A program made the position numbers and the translations under genes. 64,000 bases of DNA from Marinomonas primoryensis (GTDB taxonomy: Bacteria > Pseudomonadota > Gammaproteobacteria > Pseudomonadales > Marinomonadaceae), in the NCBI RefSeq assembly GCF_013372285.1, contig NZ_CP054301.1, forward strand, positions 2,349,001-2,413,000. Direction: 5' to 3'. Numbering within the stretch: position 1 is the stretch's first letter; each line of letters begins with the position of its first letter. A model generated the notes under the pieces. That model ran no database searches. It saw nothing but the letters and a program-made list of their open reading frames with translations, and was not told the DNA's origin. Shown here piece by piece: positions 1 through 6,894 of the stretch.

Positions 1-348
1 CGGGCGAAGCAACACATTGGGCTTAAGCTCTAAAGTTTTTACGGTCATTTCCCCATGAATGCAGGCGATCACAATGTCTCCGTGACGTGCCGTTAACGAG
101 CGATCCACCACCAAAACATCACCCGAATGTATGCCCGCATCGATCATCGAATCCCCTTGAGCGCGCACGTAAAACGTCGCCGCTGGGTGAGCGACACAGA
201 ACTCATTTAAGTCTAAGGATTTTTCAACAAAGTCCTGAGCAGGAGAAGGAAACCCCGCCGACACGGAATCCACATACAAAGGGATTCGCACACTGTTAGC
301 CGCGATAAACGCCGCCGACTCTGAAACACCAAGATAAGTCACACGCAT
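1..348 (-). CDS. umuD: UmuD-like S24 peptidase, translesion-synthesis accessory protein (partial)
   Basis: The protein is 116 residues to the window edge, where its C-terminus is cut off. UmuD is processed during the SOS response and partners UmuC in error-prone synthesis. Visible here are an Ala31-Gly32 cleavage dipeptide, the catalytic Ser67 in GDSM and the catalytic Lys104 in TVK, so this copy looks fully competent for self-cleavage. The ATG at 346-348 lies 14 bases from a perfect SOS box. umuC would be expected further along the minus strand, outside the window. A second, degenerate paralogue lies at 40288-40740. Family assignment is firm; partnership with umuC is inference. Confidence 0.9.
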   Translation of the reverse strand, partial: MRVTYLGVSESAAFIAANSVRIPLYVDSVSAGFPSPAQDFVEKSLDLNEFCVAHPAATFYVRAQGDSMIDAGIHSGDVLVVDRSLTARHGDIVIACIHGEMTVKTLELKPNVLLRP

Positions 349-362
349 AACAAACACCAAAA

Positions 363-382
363 TACTGTATGGATATACAGTA
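363..382 (-). promoter_or_regulatory. SOS (LexA-type) box of umuD
   Basis: The core is CTGT-N8-ACAG (365-380), flanked by TA on both sides, which matches the gammaproteobacterial LexA consensus. Read on the minus strand the box overlaps a TATACT -10-like element, as expected for a repressed promoter, and lies just before the umuD start. Near-identical architectures recur at 5260-5275 and 40756-40771. Confidence 0.85.
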
Positions 383-593
383 TAGTTTTAAGCAGCGTGA
401 ATGACCAAGTGAATTTTTGTAAGAGGAAGGATTTCCGATTTTGCGACCAGAAATGAGAGGCCAAAGAGAGTTTTTCATCTGGCCCCAAATATCATTTATT
501 GGGCTAAAGCAAAGCGCTTGATCAACTCAATGGCGGCCTGTTGGCAGCAAATCACAGATGTTTTATGATGAATATGTTTAGTTCAGACGAAAA

Positions 594-617
594 AAAACCA
601 CCCGAAGGTGGTTTAAA
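594..617 (-). terminator. Rho-independent terminator
   Basis: AAACCACC-CGAA-GGTGGTTT is a perfect 8-bp stem with a tight tetraloop at 596-615. On the minus strand it is followed by a long T run, so it should end minus-strand transcripts from the lipoprotein gene at 677-1210. Confidence 0.8.
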
Positions 618-676
618 AAAACGATCTTTGGATCGCCTTTTTGGTGAGAATGATTTGGTAAGTTTTTACAAAAACT

Positions 677-1210
677 CTACTGTTTCTCTAAGTCTTCAAT
701 ATCTTCTGCGATCATTGCTGCCACACCTTTAATAAGCGCATCTTCATCAGATTTTTCTCTCATTGTGTAACTGGCGATCTTCAATTTCATTAACATATTC
801 CCAACATATTCCAAACCGAATTGATTTTCTTTAGTTAGAACCTTACTTCCATCTTTAACGATGATTGTATAACCAATGCGAGGACCACGAAGAGAGTCAG
901 AAGGAAACGGGGTACCATCGCCAGCAAATTGTCTACGGTATGTTATTTCAATACTCAACGAATTTTGGGTGTTATCCAATGTTAATAGATTTTCTTCTTT
1001 TAAGCGTTTTGTCAGTACATCTTCGAAGATTTTTTGCATTTCTTCTTGTGAATAATACTCAATGTCTGGTGTTACTGACTCGGTTAGCGTAAGAGAAATA
1101 TTTTCAATATATAGCTGATCCGTTGTCTTAATCATTGGAGTAGTACTACAACCAACCAGTCCAACTACCAGCAAAGAGCAGGCGACTATTCTCAACATTA
1201 TTTTATGCAT
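677..1210 (-). CDS. Putative lipoprotein, unknown function
   Basis: The protein has 177 residues. Its N-terminus is a type II signal peptide: a short basic start, a hydrophobic core and the lipobox LVGC, with Cys at about residue 21. It should therefore be anchored in a membrane by lipidation. The mature part is acidic and mixed alpha/beta, with no domain I recognise; a stretch near residues 95-125 mentions paired aromatic and glycine positions but no catalytic motif. The start has the upstream purine stretch AAAGGAAAAA. A second small lipoprotein gene lies 50 bases upstream in the same direction, so the two may be cotranscribed and end at the hairpin at 596-615. The pair belongs to the accessory insert. 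Confidence 0.7.
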   Translation of the reverse strand: MHKIMLRIVACSLLVVGLVGCSTTPMIKTTDQLYIENISLTLTESVTPDIEYYSQEEMQKIFEDVLTKRLKEENLLTLDNTQNSLSIEITYRRQFAGDGTPFPSDSLRGPRIGYTIIVKDGSKVLTKENQFGLEYVGNMLMKLKIASYTMREKSDEDALIKGVAAMIAEDIEDLEKQ

Positions 1211-1260
1211 TGATTTTTCCTTTTATCAAACTTTCACAATAGTTTTAATGAGGTCTGCTA

Positions 1261-1560
1261 CTAACGTAATCTCTCTTGCACCATACAATTCAAAATAGCA
1301 CTTCCAATTGCTTCATTTCTTACTGACTCGCTATTACTAGTATTTTTAGCGGTTCTATAATCACCCAAAATCACTTCTTCCCATTTTTCACGGGTACTAG
1401 TGTTTTCAGCACGACTTAGTTTTTCTTCAATTATTGTATTCATTAGAGGGAGACATTGCTGCTCATATTTAGTAACTTTTTGATCAACCGTCTGCTTTGG
1501 AATTGATGCACAACCAGCTAGAAAAGCCCCTAGAATCAAGACGCAGAATATTTTATTCAT
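1261..1560 (-). CDS. Small putative lipoprotein, unknown function
   Basis: This 99-residue protein has a lipoprotein signal peptide with lipobox LAGC near residue 17. The rest is predicted to be mostly helical and charged, with one pair of cysteines besides the lipidated one (CLP near residue 36 and NCM near the C-terminus). It precedes the lipoprotein at 677-1210 with a 50-base gap in the same direction. Small lipoprotein pairs occur in phage lysis cassettes, but nothing here identifies it as a spanin. Function unknown. Confidence 0.65.
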   Translation of the reverse strand: MNKIFCVLILGAFLAGCASIPKQTVDQKVTKYEQQCLPLMNTIIEEKLSRAENTSTREKWEEVILGDYRTAKNTSNSESVRNEAIGSAILNCMVQERLR

Positions 1561-1701
1561 TACTCATCCTTAAAGTTAATATACTTAAATCATCACAGTC
1601 AGTGTGATGTAAGTATTTTGCATAAAAAATGAAGCGTGACAATAATTTATAGTAAATTTATAAGTTTTTGAAGCTCCCCCCTTTTCTGTTCCTTCCCTGT
1701 T

Positions 1702-2274
1702 CTAACCTTCCCCGAAGTGCCGGCCAGTGGTGTTTTTGACGCGCTCGATGGTTTCATCGATCCGTAGTGGGTTAGTTTGAAGCTGATCAACGGCGATTTG
1801 GTATTTGCGGATGGTTTCGACCATATTCATTATATCGGCGGCGGGGACGACGACAATGCTTTCTGTTATTCCCAAGGATTGGGCGATGTCGTTAATGAGT
1901 TTGAGTTTTTCGTCGTCTTGGATGGTGGCGGATAAGCCTTGTTGGATGGGTTCTTGCGGTTGCTCTGGTTGGGCTTGGTCGAAGGCGCGGATGACTTGCA
2001 GGTTGAACTTGGGGCTGATCCACATGGCGTAAGCGTACACCAGTTCTTTGCACACCCAAGTGCCACCACTTCTACCCTGATTTGTATTAACAGCTAAACT
2101 ATGCGAATTAGCATAGTTTTCAATTTCAGCTATTAACTCTTTGGTTTGTTGGTTTCTTAGGAATTGTGCTGGTAAATGACGCGACTCTGAGCCAGCGGCT
2201 TTATGAAGATCATTAAGGGAATACAATCCGTCGAGTGTGCGGATGTCTTTTGAAGAGATAATTAAATGAGCCAT
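1702..2274 (-). CDS. KilA-N domain protein
   Basis: The protein has 190 residues. Its N-terminal half (about residues 3-105) carries KilA-N hallmarks: YSLNDLHKAAG near residue 18, and a central GGTWVCKELVYAYAMWISPKF stretch ending in an aromatic helix. KilA-N is a putative DNA-binding domain common in phages and mobile elements. The C-terminal part, with a Pro/Gln-rich linker near 103-112, is helical and unassigned. The ATG is preceded by AGGAGG at optimal spacing. The 250 bases upstream form an unusual series of hairpins (2281-2515). Role likely regulatory in a prophage-like island; the target is unknown. Confidence 0.8.
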   Translation of the reverse strand: MAHLIISSKDIRTLDGLYSLNDLHKAAGSESRHLPAQFLRNQQTKELIAEIENYANSHSLAVNTNQGRSGGTWVCKELVYAYAMWISPKFNLQVIRAFDQAQPEQPQEPIQQGLSATIQDDEKLKLINDIAQSLGITESIVVVPAADIMNMVETIRKYQIAVDQLQTNPLRIDETIERVKNTTGRHFGEG

Positions 2275-2280
2275 CTATGG

Positions 2281-2515
2281 CCTCCTACGGTCTAAGTTAG
2301 ACCACCTAAACAAGGTTGCAATCTCGTATAAGGTGGTGGATCTAAATTCAGGTTGCAACAACCGCCCGTAGGAACGGCCTAACCGAAGTTAGCCCAAACA
2401 AAGACCCACCATAACAGGCGGACTCCGGCCACAAAAAAACACGCGGTGCGTGTTTTAGGCCGCTACGGTTCAAACGGGGTTGCAATCCCGACACTGGATT
2501 TTGCCAGTGCAAGGA
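2281..2515 (-). promoter_or_regulatory. Hairpin-rich leader upstream of the KilA-N gene
   Basis: This gene-free stretch contains three copies of GGTTGCAA (2314, 2351 and 2478). The second forms GGTTG-CAA-CAACC and the third sits within a CGGG-gTTGCAAt-CCCG dyad. Further dyads are GGTCTAA/TTAGACC (2290-2304), ACCACCT/AGGTGGT (2301-2337) and CACTGG/CCAGTG (2492-2509). Read on the minus strand they precede the KilA-N start and follow the operon at 2525-5205. The density suggests a structured leader, attenuator or small RNA, loosely like phage immunity regions that act through RNA. Identity not established. Confidence 0.45.
2433..2459 (-). terminator. Rho-independent terminator or attenuator
   Basis: AAAACACGC-GGT-GCGTGTTTT is a perfect 9-bp stem with a 3-base loop (2436-2456), followed on the minus strand by a T run. 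It can end the 2525-5205 operon. It also lies inside the leader of the KilA-N gene, so it could act as an attenuator. Confidence 0.7.
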
Positions 2516-2524
2516 AATAGTAGA

Positions 2525-4132
2525 TCAACGATTGGCGGGGGTCAAGAAACTACCGTCTTTGTCGGAGCTAAAATTTATATGAGCGCTTTCTAAGTTCAAA
2601 ATAATTTCCTCAGACTCTATATTCGTATTAGCTGGTAAAGGTGCAACATCATTAGTTTGTTTATATAGCCAAAAAACTGTAGCCAGTGTAAAAAAACAAA
2701 TCAAAAACCAAACTAAACAATATAAATTTCTTTTCTTATCAATATATGTGGATTCTTTTTGAGATATTGAATTCACATTAATGATTTTATTAAGATCCGA
2801 CTCATTCAGAAGATCTTTATATCTGTTTCTAACTTCATCATATCGTTCTAGAAGTCTTTTTTTATCAACGTTAATTTCAAAAATAGATACACAAAAGTAA
2901 ATACTTGAAATAATAACTAATAGGACAGCAACAAGAAGAACCTCATAACTTATAGCCCCCCCCAAACTCTTACCACTTATAGCTCTTAGCAAGAATACAG
3001 TCACGAAGAAGGTCATAAAAGTCCAGATCCCAGCTTTTACGGTAGAAAATACACTTTTAGTTAAATCAAGCGCCTTATCAGATTGACCATATAAAAAATC
3101 ATTTATCTTATTTTTTATTTCGATATATTGCTTTACATTTTCTTTAAGATATAAGTCATATCCAGACAAAATAGAGTCTAAAAGTCCATTCTCGATATTG
3201 AGAAGACGACCATCAACTAGATGTATCGACATTACATTTCTAGCAACTCCAATTTTATCAACAAAACTACCTTCTGAGTAAGCCCATGAATAAACATTAT
3301 AAATTTCATCATGATTAGCAACCTTCATTTCACTAAAAGATAACTTATCAAGAACCTTCTTATATCCTTTAATCTGAATCTCTAAATCATCATCATGAAT
3401 AGAAGAAAAGTCCGATATAAAAGTAAGACATAAAACCCCAAGAATGCCGTTCAAAATACCAGCAATCTCATTATGAGCATCACCATTAATAATTTTAAAA
3501 TCATCAGGAATCAGAAAATTATCTTTAGCGTTAACAAAGTGACTTATTTTCGCTCTATCCAATATAACTTTTTTCCTTTTCTTTTCTTTAATGAAAGAAA
3601 AGTCTAGATTTTTTTCATTATTAGAGTAAGTGGAAATGAAAAAAATTGATTCGCTATTAAACGATTTCATGTCTTCCCAAAACCTAAACTCAATTTTTCC
3701 ATCGAAACTAAACTTAGAAAACTCTTCTAAAAGAGTTTGAGCATTTAAAGTAGACAAGTATAAAAAGAAAGCTGTTTTATCAAATATATCAACAGATGAT
3801 TCACTGCGTAAATCTAAAACCTCCAACTCAAATTCAACTAATTCATCATCATCTAACGCTTGAACTTCTTGTTTCAATTCACTCATTTTTTCAGAGTAAT
3901 CATCTTTATTTGTAGAAAATCTTACACTACTCCCAAAGCCACCAAATGAAATCTGTAAGTTCTTCCCCTCAACTAATTTAAATAAATCAAACAACTCGTC
4001 AACATTAGGATAGAAAATTTCCTCAGCTTTTACTTTAGCTTTCACTTGAAAGCTATCAAAGCTACTAATGTAAACTTTAAAATCAGAAGCAAAAAATAAT
4101 CTTATAAGATCATTAGCAAAAGAGTTAATCAC
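2525..4132 (-). CDS. Three-helix membrane protein of a two-gene accessory operon
   Basis: The protein has 535 residues and I recognise no family. Residues 1-360 are predicted soluble, acidic, and mixed alpha/beta. Three hydrophobic helices follow at about 368-392, 402-426 and 472-492. Between the second and third lies a Lys/Arg/Glu-rich, coiled-coil-like segment, and the last 40 residues are polar. It starts with a GTG whose G is the last base of the upstream gene's TAG stop, so translational coupling is near certain. The coding sequence is very AT-rich compared with its neighbours, a sign of transfer. A large soluble sensor-like part tied to a membrane domain resembles effector layouts in anti-phage systems, but that is inference only. 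Confidence 0.75.
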   Translation of the reverse strand: MINSFANDLIRLFFASDFKVYISSFDSFQVKAKVKAEEIFYPNVDELFDLFKLVEGKNLQISFGGFGSSVRFSTNKDDYSEKMSELKQEVQALDDDELVEFELEVLDLRSESSVDIFDKTAFFLYLSTLNAQTLLEEFSKFSFDGKIEFRFWEDMKSFNSESIFFISTYSNNEKNLDFSFIKEKKRKKVILDRAKISHFVNAKDNFLIPDDFKIINGDAHNEIAGILNGILGVLCLTFISDFSSIHDDDLEIQIKGYKKVLDKLSFSEMKVANHDEIYNVYSWAYSEGSFVDKIGVARNVMSIHLVDGRLLNIENGLLDSILSGYDLYLKENVKQYIEIKNKINDFLYGQSDKALDLTKSVFSTVKAGIWTFMTFFVTVFLLRAISGKSLGGAISYEVLLVAVLLVIISSIYFCVSIFEINVDKKRLLERYDEVRNRYKDLLNESDLNKIINVNSISQKESTYIDKKRNLYCLVWFLICFFTLATVFWLYKQTNDVAPLPANTNIESEEIILNLESAHINFSSDKDGSFLTPANR

Positions 4133-5205
4133 TACTCACCTTTCTCAAATTCTCTATATCCAAGTTCAGAATATATTTTAATGAATTTACGACCATCAGC
4201 CTCTATCCCTGCTTTGATTTTCCCTTTCAAATCTTTAAGATCACCTTTAATGTTCAAATCAAAAAATTCATCCAAAACAACAGTATTACTTAATCTTGAC
4301 TTAATCGCACTTTTAGTAATATCAAAGGCTCTATCAAAGCCTTTTACATCAGGGAGAGACTCAATTTCAGTTATTATATCTGGGAAAACCTCATCAAATT
4401 TATACGACTTACTTTCGTCATAATCTTCAATCTTATTTAAAATATTTTTATTTTCAACTGTATGATTTTTAATCATCGATACAACATCATCGAAAACAAA
4501 TCCATCATTATTTCTATAATAATTAATCATTCCATTTTTAAGTAAAAGATAATCATACCTAGAATTCTTTTTAACTTTGCTTAAAACTTTATCTATCGAT
4601 GTATAAGATTCAAAAGTATTTATTTCAGATGAAACCAATGGTTCAGCGCGAAGAAATCTATCACACCAAAATCTTGAGATCTTACTATTACTATCGGAAA
4701 CCAAGAGTTCTGAAATTTCATTTCCGTTAAATGTAATTAAAGCTGTCTTTTGTGTTCTAGTTTTTTCTGAAGGCAATCCATCAGTAAGTTTCAGAGTTGT
4801 CAAGTCTAAAAACTCATTATCATCAACTTTGATTATGAGATATTTATTTAAACCATCATGATTAAAGTAAACTTGAATTAAGACCCCTTTACTTACTTCA
4901 TTATTTAACTTTTCTATTATCTTTTGTACTTCCAATTCTTCAGAATGCAGCTTCTTAACAATATCTTCTGAAATAGCTTCAAAAGTTTCACTTTTATTAA
5001 TAAGTGATAAAAGTCTAGATGGGACCAATTCGAAGGGTTCAACAAACCTAAATTTACAACTTCTAGGGCTAGCAATCACATCCTCAACAACCATATTAAT
5101 ATATTGCTCTAAATAACTTGTGTCTGCAGGGAATGCAACATCAACTGGGTCTGTAGCATGTACACTTAATTTATGTAATGTATGACCATAAGAAATAACT
5201 GGCAC
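4132..5205 (-). CDS. Possible NdpA/YejK-like nucleoid-associated protein, first gene of SOS-linked pair
   Basis: The chosen GTG start at 5205 gives 357 residues, is preceded by a perfect AGGAGG five bases away, and excludes upstream codons that belong to an integrase remnant in the same frame. The middle of the protein (about residues 140-195, with ISELLVSDSNSKISRFWCDRF) resembles the 37-kDa nucleoid-associated NdpA/YejK family; the rest is acidic and divergent. The assignment is tentative. A perfect SOS box lies 55 bases upstream, with the same flanking layout as the umuD promoters. It overlaps the next gene by one base. Base composition is strongly AT-rich. It may be a DNA-associated sensor whose partner acts at the membrane. 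Confidence 0.6.
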   Translation of the reverse strand: MPVISYGHTLHKLSVHATDPVDVAFPADTSYLEQYINMVVEDVIASPRSCKFRFVEPFELVPSRLLSLINKSETFEAISEDIVKKLHSEELEVQKIIEKLNNEVSKGVLIQVYFNHDGLNKYLIIKVDDNEFLDLTTLKLTDGLPSEKTRTQKTALITFNGNEISELLVSDSNSKISRFWCDRFLRAEPLVSSEINTFESYTSIDKVLSKVKKNSRYDYLLLKNGMINYYRNNDGFVFDDVVSMIKNHTVENKNILNKIEDYDESKSYKFDEVFPDIITEIESLPDVKGFDRAFDITKSAIKSRLSNTVVLDEFFDLNIKGDLKDLKGKIKAGIEADGRKFIKIYSELGYREFEKGE

Positions 5206-5257
5206 TAAAACCTCCTGTTTCGTACACAGCATCCATGCCTTATTCAGAATAGAATAA

Positions 5258-5277
5258 CACTGTATGCATGTACAGTA
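5258..5277 (-). promoter_or_regulatory. SOS box upstream of the NdpA-like/membrane operon
   Basis: CTGT-ATGCATGT-ACAG at 5260-5275 is a perfect CTGT-N8-ACAG box. On the minus strand it follows TTTAAATTATA, the same element seen before the umuD copies, so a LexA-repressed promoter reading toward 5205 is likely. It lies between the end of the dead integrase and the operon start. Confidence 0.75.
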
Positions 5278-5321
5278 TAATTTAAAACTTACATAATATT
5301 GACTCAAATATAACCATTTCA

Positions 5322-6165
5322 TTATAAAAACACCAACCTCCCCCACTCCCCCAACGCTTTGCGCATCTGTTCTCTGGAATGGGTGTGCATGTAGCGCTTG
5401 TCCAGTCCGTCCCGTTCGTGGTTGAGTAGCATCTCCCCACTTTTGAATACAAGAAATCCCAGTCGATGCGCCTCTCTCATTGTCTTGCCAGCTGTCGCGG
5501 GCGAGTTTGCGTATGTCGTGGCTTGTGAATTTGATGCCGACGTCATCGCTGAGGCTTTGATACCAACGCTCTATGGTGCGTGTGGTAATGGGTTTGATGC
5601 CTTTGACGCTGAATATATAGGTGCCACGTTTGGGCAGGCTGTTGATCAGGTCCATGGCGTGTTGGGTGATGGGCAAGCGGTGCTCGGTGCCGTTTTTGGT
5701 GTTCTCTGCCGGTAGGTACTATTCCAACGCGCTGGACGAAAAGTGCTTCCATTCGGCAAGGCTGGTTTCGCCTTCTCGCGTGGCGTGGAGCAGTTGCGTC
5801 ATGAAGAAGACGCGCCGTGATGTGGGTTGTTTGTGGATGGCGGCGAGTAACGCGGGTAGGTCGTGGGGTTTGAGTCGCCCTGGTTGGCTGTCGGGCTGGG
5901 AGGTGGTGAAGCTGCTTAGGGTGATGTTTTTGGTGGGGTTGCTGGCGATGAGGCTGAGTTCTTTGGCGCGGCTAAAGGCGGTTTTGAGTACGCCAAGCAC
6001 GCCTTTTATGGTGGACAGCGCGTAGTCACTTTGCATGGGCATGTAGAGTTGCTTGTACAGTAAGGGTTTGTCGATGTGGTTGAGTCGCACTTGGTCGAGC
6101 TGTGTCAGTAGGTGGTTGCCTATGTAGCTGGACGCGGCTAACCCTAAATCCAACCATTTACGTTA
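5322..6165 (-). pseudogene. Tyrosine recombinase/integrase, decayed
   Basis: This is a phage-type tyrosine recombinase that can no longer be made. The minus-strand reading starts abruptly at RKWLDLGLAASSYIG after a stop, so the N-terminal arm-binding region is missing. Core-binding residues follow to SSALE, then a TAG at 5719 stands where TGG (Trp) is expected before YLPAENTKNG. The same frame continues through HDIRKLARDSW, which carries the catalytic HxxR, then a frameshift between about 5430 and 5490 moves the frame to GEMLLNHERDGLDKRYMHTH, holding the tyrosine region. At least three lesions are visible. It probably once moved this island. Confidence 0.85.
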
Positions 6166-6170
6166 AATAT

Positions 6171-6494
6171 CTACCTATCACTATTGATTAGCTGAAAAAA
6201 CTTACGCACATCTAATCTAAACCTTACATCTGTATTTTTTCCTTGAAAGTAAAAATCTCCGAGTTTATCTAGGCTTTTAGCATTGTCATTAAATAGAGTG
6301 ATATCGTTCATCGCGGCATCAATAAAACTCTGAATTTCCATAAAGTGTTGGCACATTGACGTATCGTGTAAGCCACAATGATAAAAACAGCGAATCACGG
6401 CTGCGCATTCGTAACTTAAGCTTGATAAGGCTTTTTCTATGGGCAAGAAGCTGGGGTCAGGTTTTCCAGCAAAATAACTTGATTGATTCTTCAT
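6171..6494 (-). CDS. Hypothetical protein
   Basis: This 107-residue protein has a convincing start: ATG with AGGAGAGGG about seven bases upstream. It is soluble and mostly helical, with four cysteines clustered in the first half (CAAVIRCFYHCG and MCQHF), which might bind metal. No known domain was recognised. It lies between the integrase remnant, which it abuts, and the cro-like gene. It is probably part of the accessory insert, possibly a small gene placed beside the integrase. Confidence 0.5.
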   Translation of the reverse strand: MKNQSSYFAGKPDPSFLPIEKALSSLSYECAAVIRCFYHCGLHDTSMCQHFMEIQSFIDAAMNDITLFNDNAKSLDKLGDFYFQGKNTDVRFRLDVRKFFQLINSDR

Positions 6495-6621
6495 CGTTCC
6501 CTCTCCTAATCATCCCTTTTCTGAAGCCGCCCTTTAGCGCTTGTTTTCTGAATCACTACTTTCTTAAGCTTTGCTATCTTGAGCGCCGCGATAATGAGTA
6601 AACATAAAGCGCCCTGTTTCA

Positions 6622-6807
6622 CTACACTGATCTGATATACAGCCTTGCGTCGTATTTCAGTACACCATTGGTGAGCCTCTCAATTCGTAAGGCTTGTTTT
6701 TCTGGGATCACGTTTCCCCACTGTGAAATCGAGCTTGATGAAATACTCAATGTGCTGGCCAAGCACTGCTGAGTACCAAAATAGCGAATGACTTTTTCCT
6801 TGTGCAT
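6622..6807 (-). CDS. Cro-like small helix-turn-helix repressor
   Basis: The protein has 61 residues. The pattern RYFGTQQCLASTLSISSSSISQWG (given here in two parts: a positioning helix GTQQCLASTL and a recognition helix SSSSISQWG) is typical of Cro/YdaS proteins, followed by PEKQALRIERLT, the conserved tail of that family. It is divergent from the CI-type repressor at 6895, as in lambdoid immunity regions. GGGAGG precedes the ATG. The intervening 87 bases hold a 13-bp inverted repeat that may be the shared operator. Its counterpart in the second cassette is at 40881-41084. Confidence 0.8.
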   Translation of the reverse strand: MHKEKVIRYFGTQQCLASTLSISSSSISQWGNVIPEKQALRIERLTNGVLKYDARLYIRSV

Positions 6808-6830
6808 GACAATATACCTCCCAACCCTGA

Positions 6831-6871
6831 AGTTTGTTTTTATAAACCTTACAAGTAAATAAAAACAAACT
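6831..6871. promoter_or_regulatory. Probable cro/CI operator, 13-bp inverted repeat
   Basis: AGTTTGTTTTTAT (6831-6843) is repeated perfectly in inverse as ATAAAAACAAACT (6859-6871) with a 15-base spacer. It lies between the divergent cro-like and CI-like genes, where paired operators are expected. Binding by either protein is inference. Confidence 0.65.
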
Positions 6872-6894
6872 CAATATAGTTTAGTATTCTTAAC

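Larger units (their letters stand above)
480..6610. mobile_element. Accessory island inserted between umuD and cro
   Basis: This is inference from comparing two cassettes. At 40288-42167, umuD, cro, CI repressor and csrA are adjacent, with only about 140 bases between umuD and cro. Here the same order is broken by about 6 kb of lipoproteins, a KilA-N protein, a two-gene operon of much lower GC, a decayed integrase and a small hypothetical. Exact ends are not defined. Near 498-560 the minus strand has a short open end reading ICCQQAAIELIKRFALAQ-stop without a start codon, which could be the 3' remnant of a lost gene. No clear flanking direct repeats were seen. Confidence 0.5.

Noticed and set aside
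2525-5205. Identity with the Kiwa defence system (KwaA/KwaB)
   Set aside because: KwaA is a much smaller four-helix protein, and I see no clear DUF4868 pattern in the first protein. Only the general layout of DNA-associated plus membrane protein is alike.
4132-5676. A 514-codon reading as one protein with an integrase-like N-terminus
   Set aside because: The first 157 codons are the in-frame end of a dead integrase. The AGGAGG and GTG at 5205 mark the true gene start, and the SOS box lies between the two parts.
5398-6025. Plus-strand readings across the integrase remnant
   Set aside because: They are antisense shadows of the recombinase fragments, have no ribosome-binding sites and show no recognisable protein features.
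6680-6874. An alternative longer minus-strand reading over the cro-like gene
   Set aside because: It is in another frame and lacks the helix-turn-helix pattern; it would run through the inverted-repeat operator.
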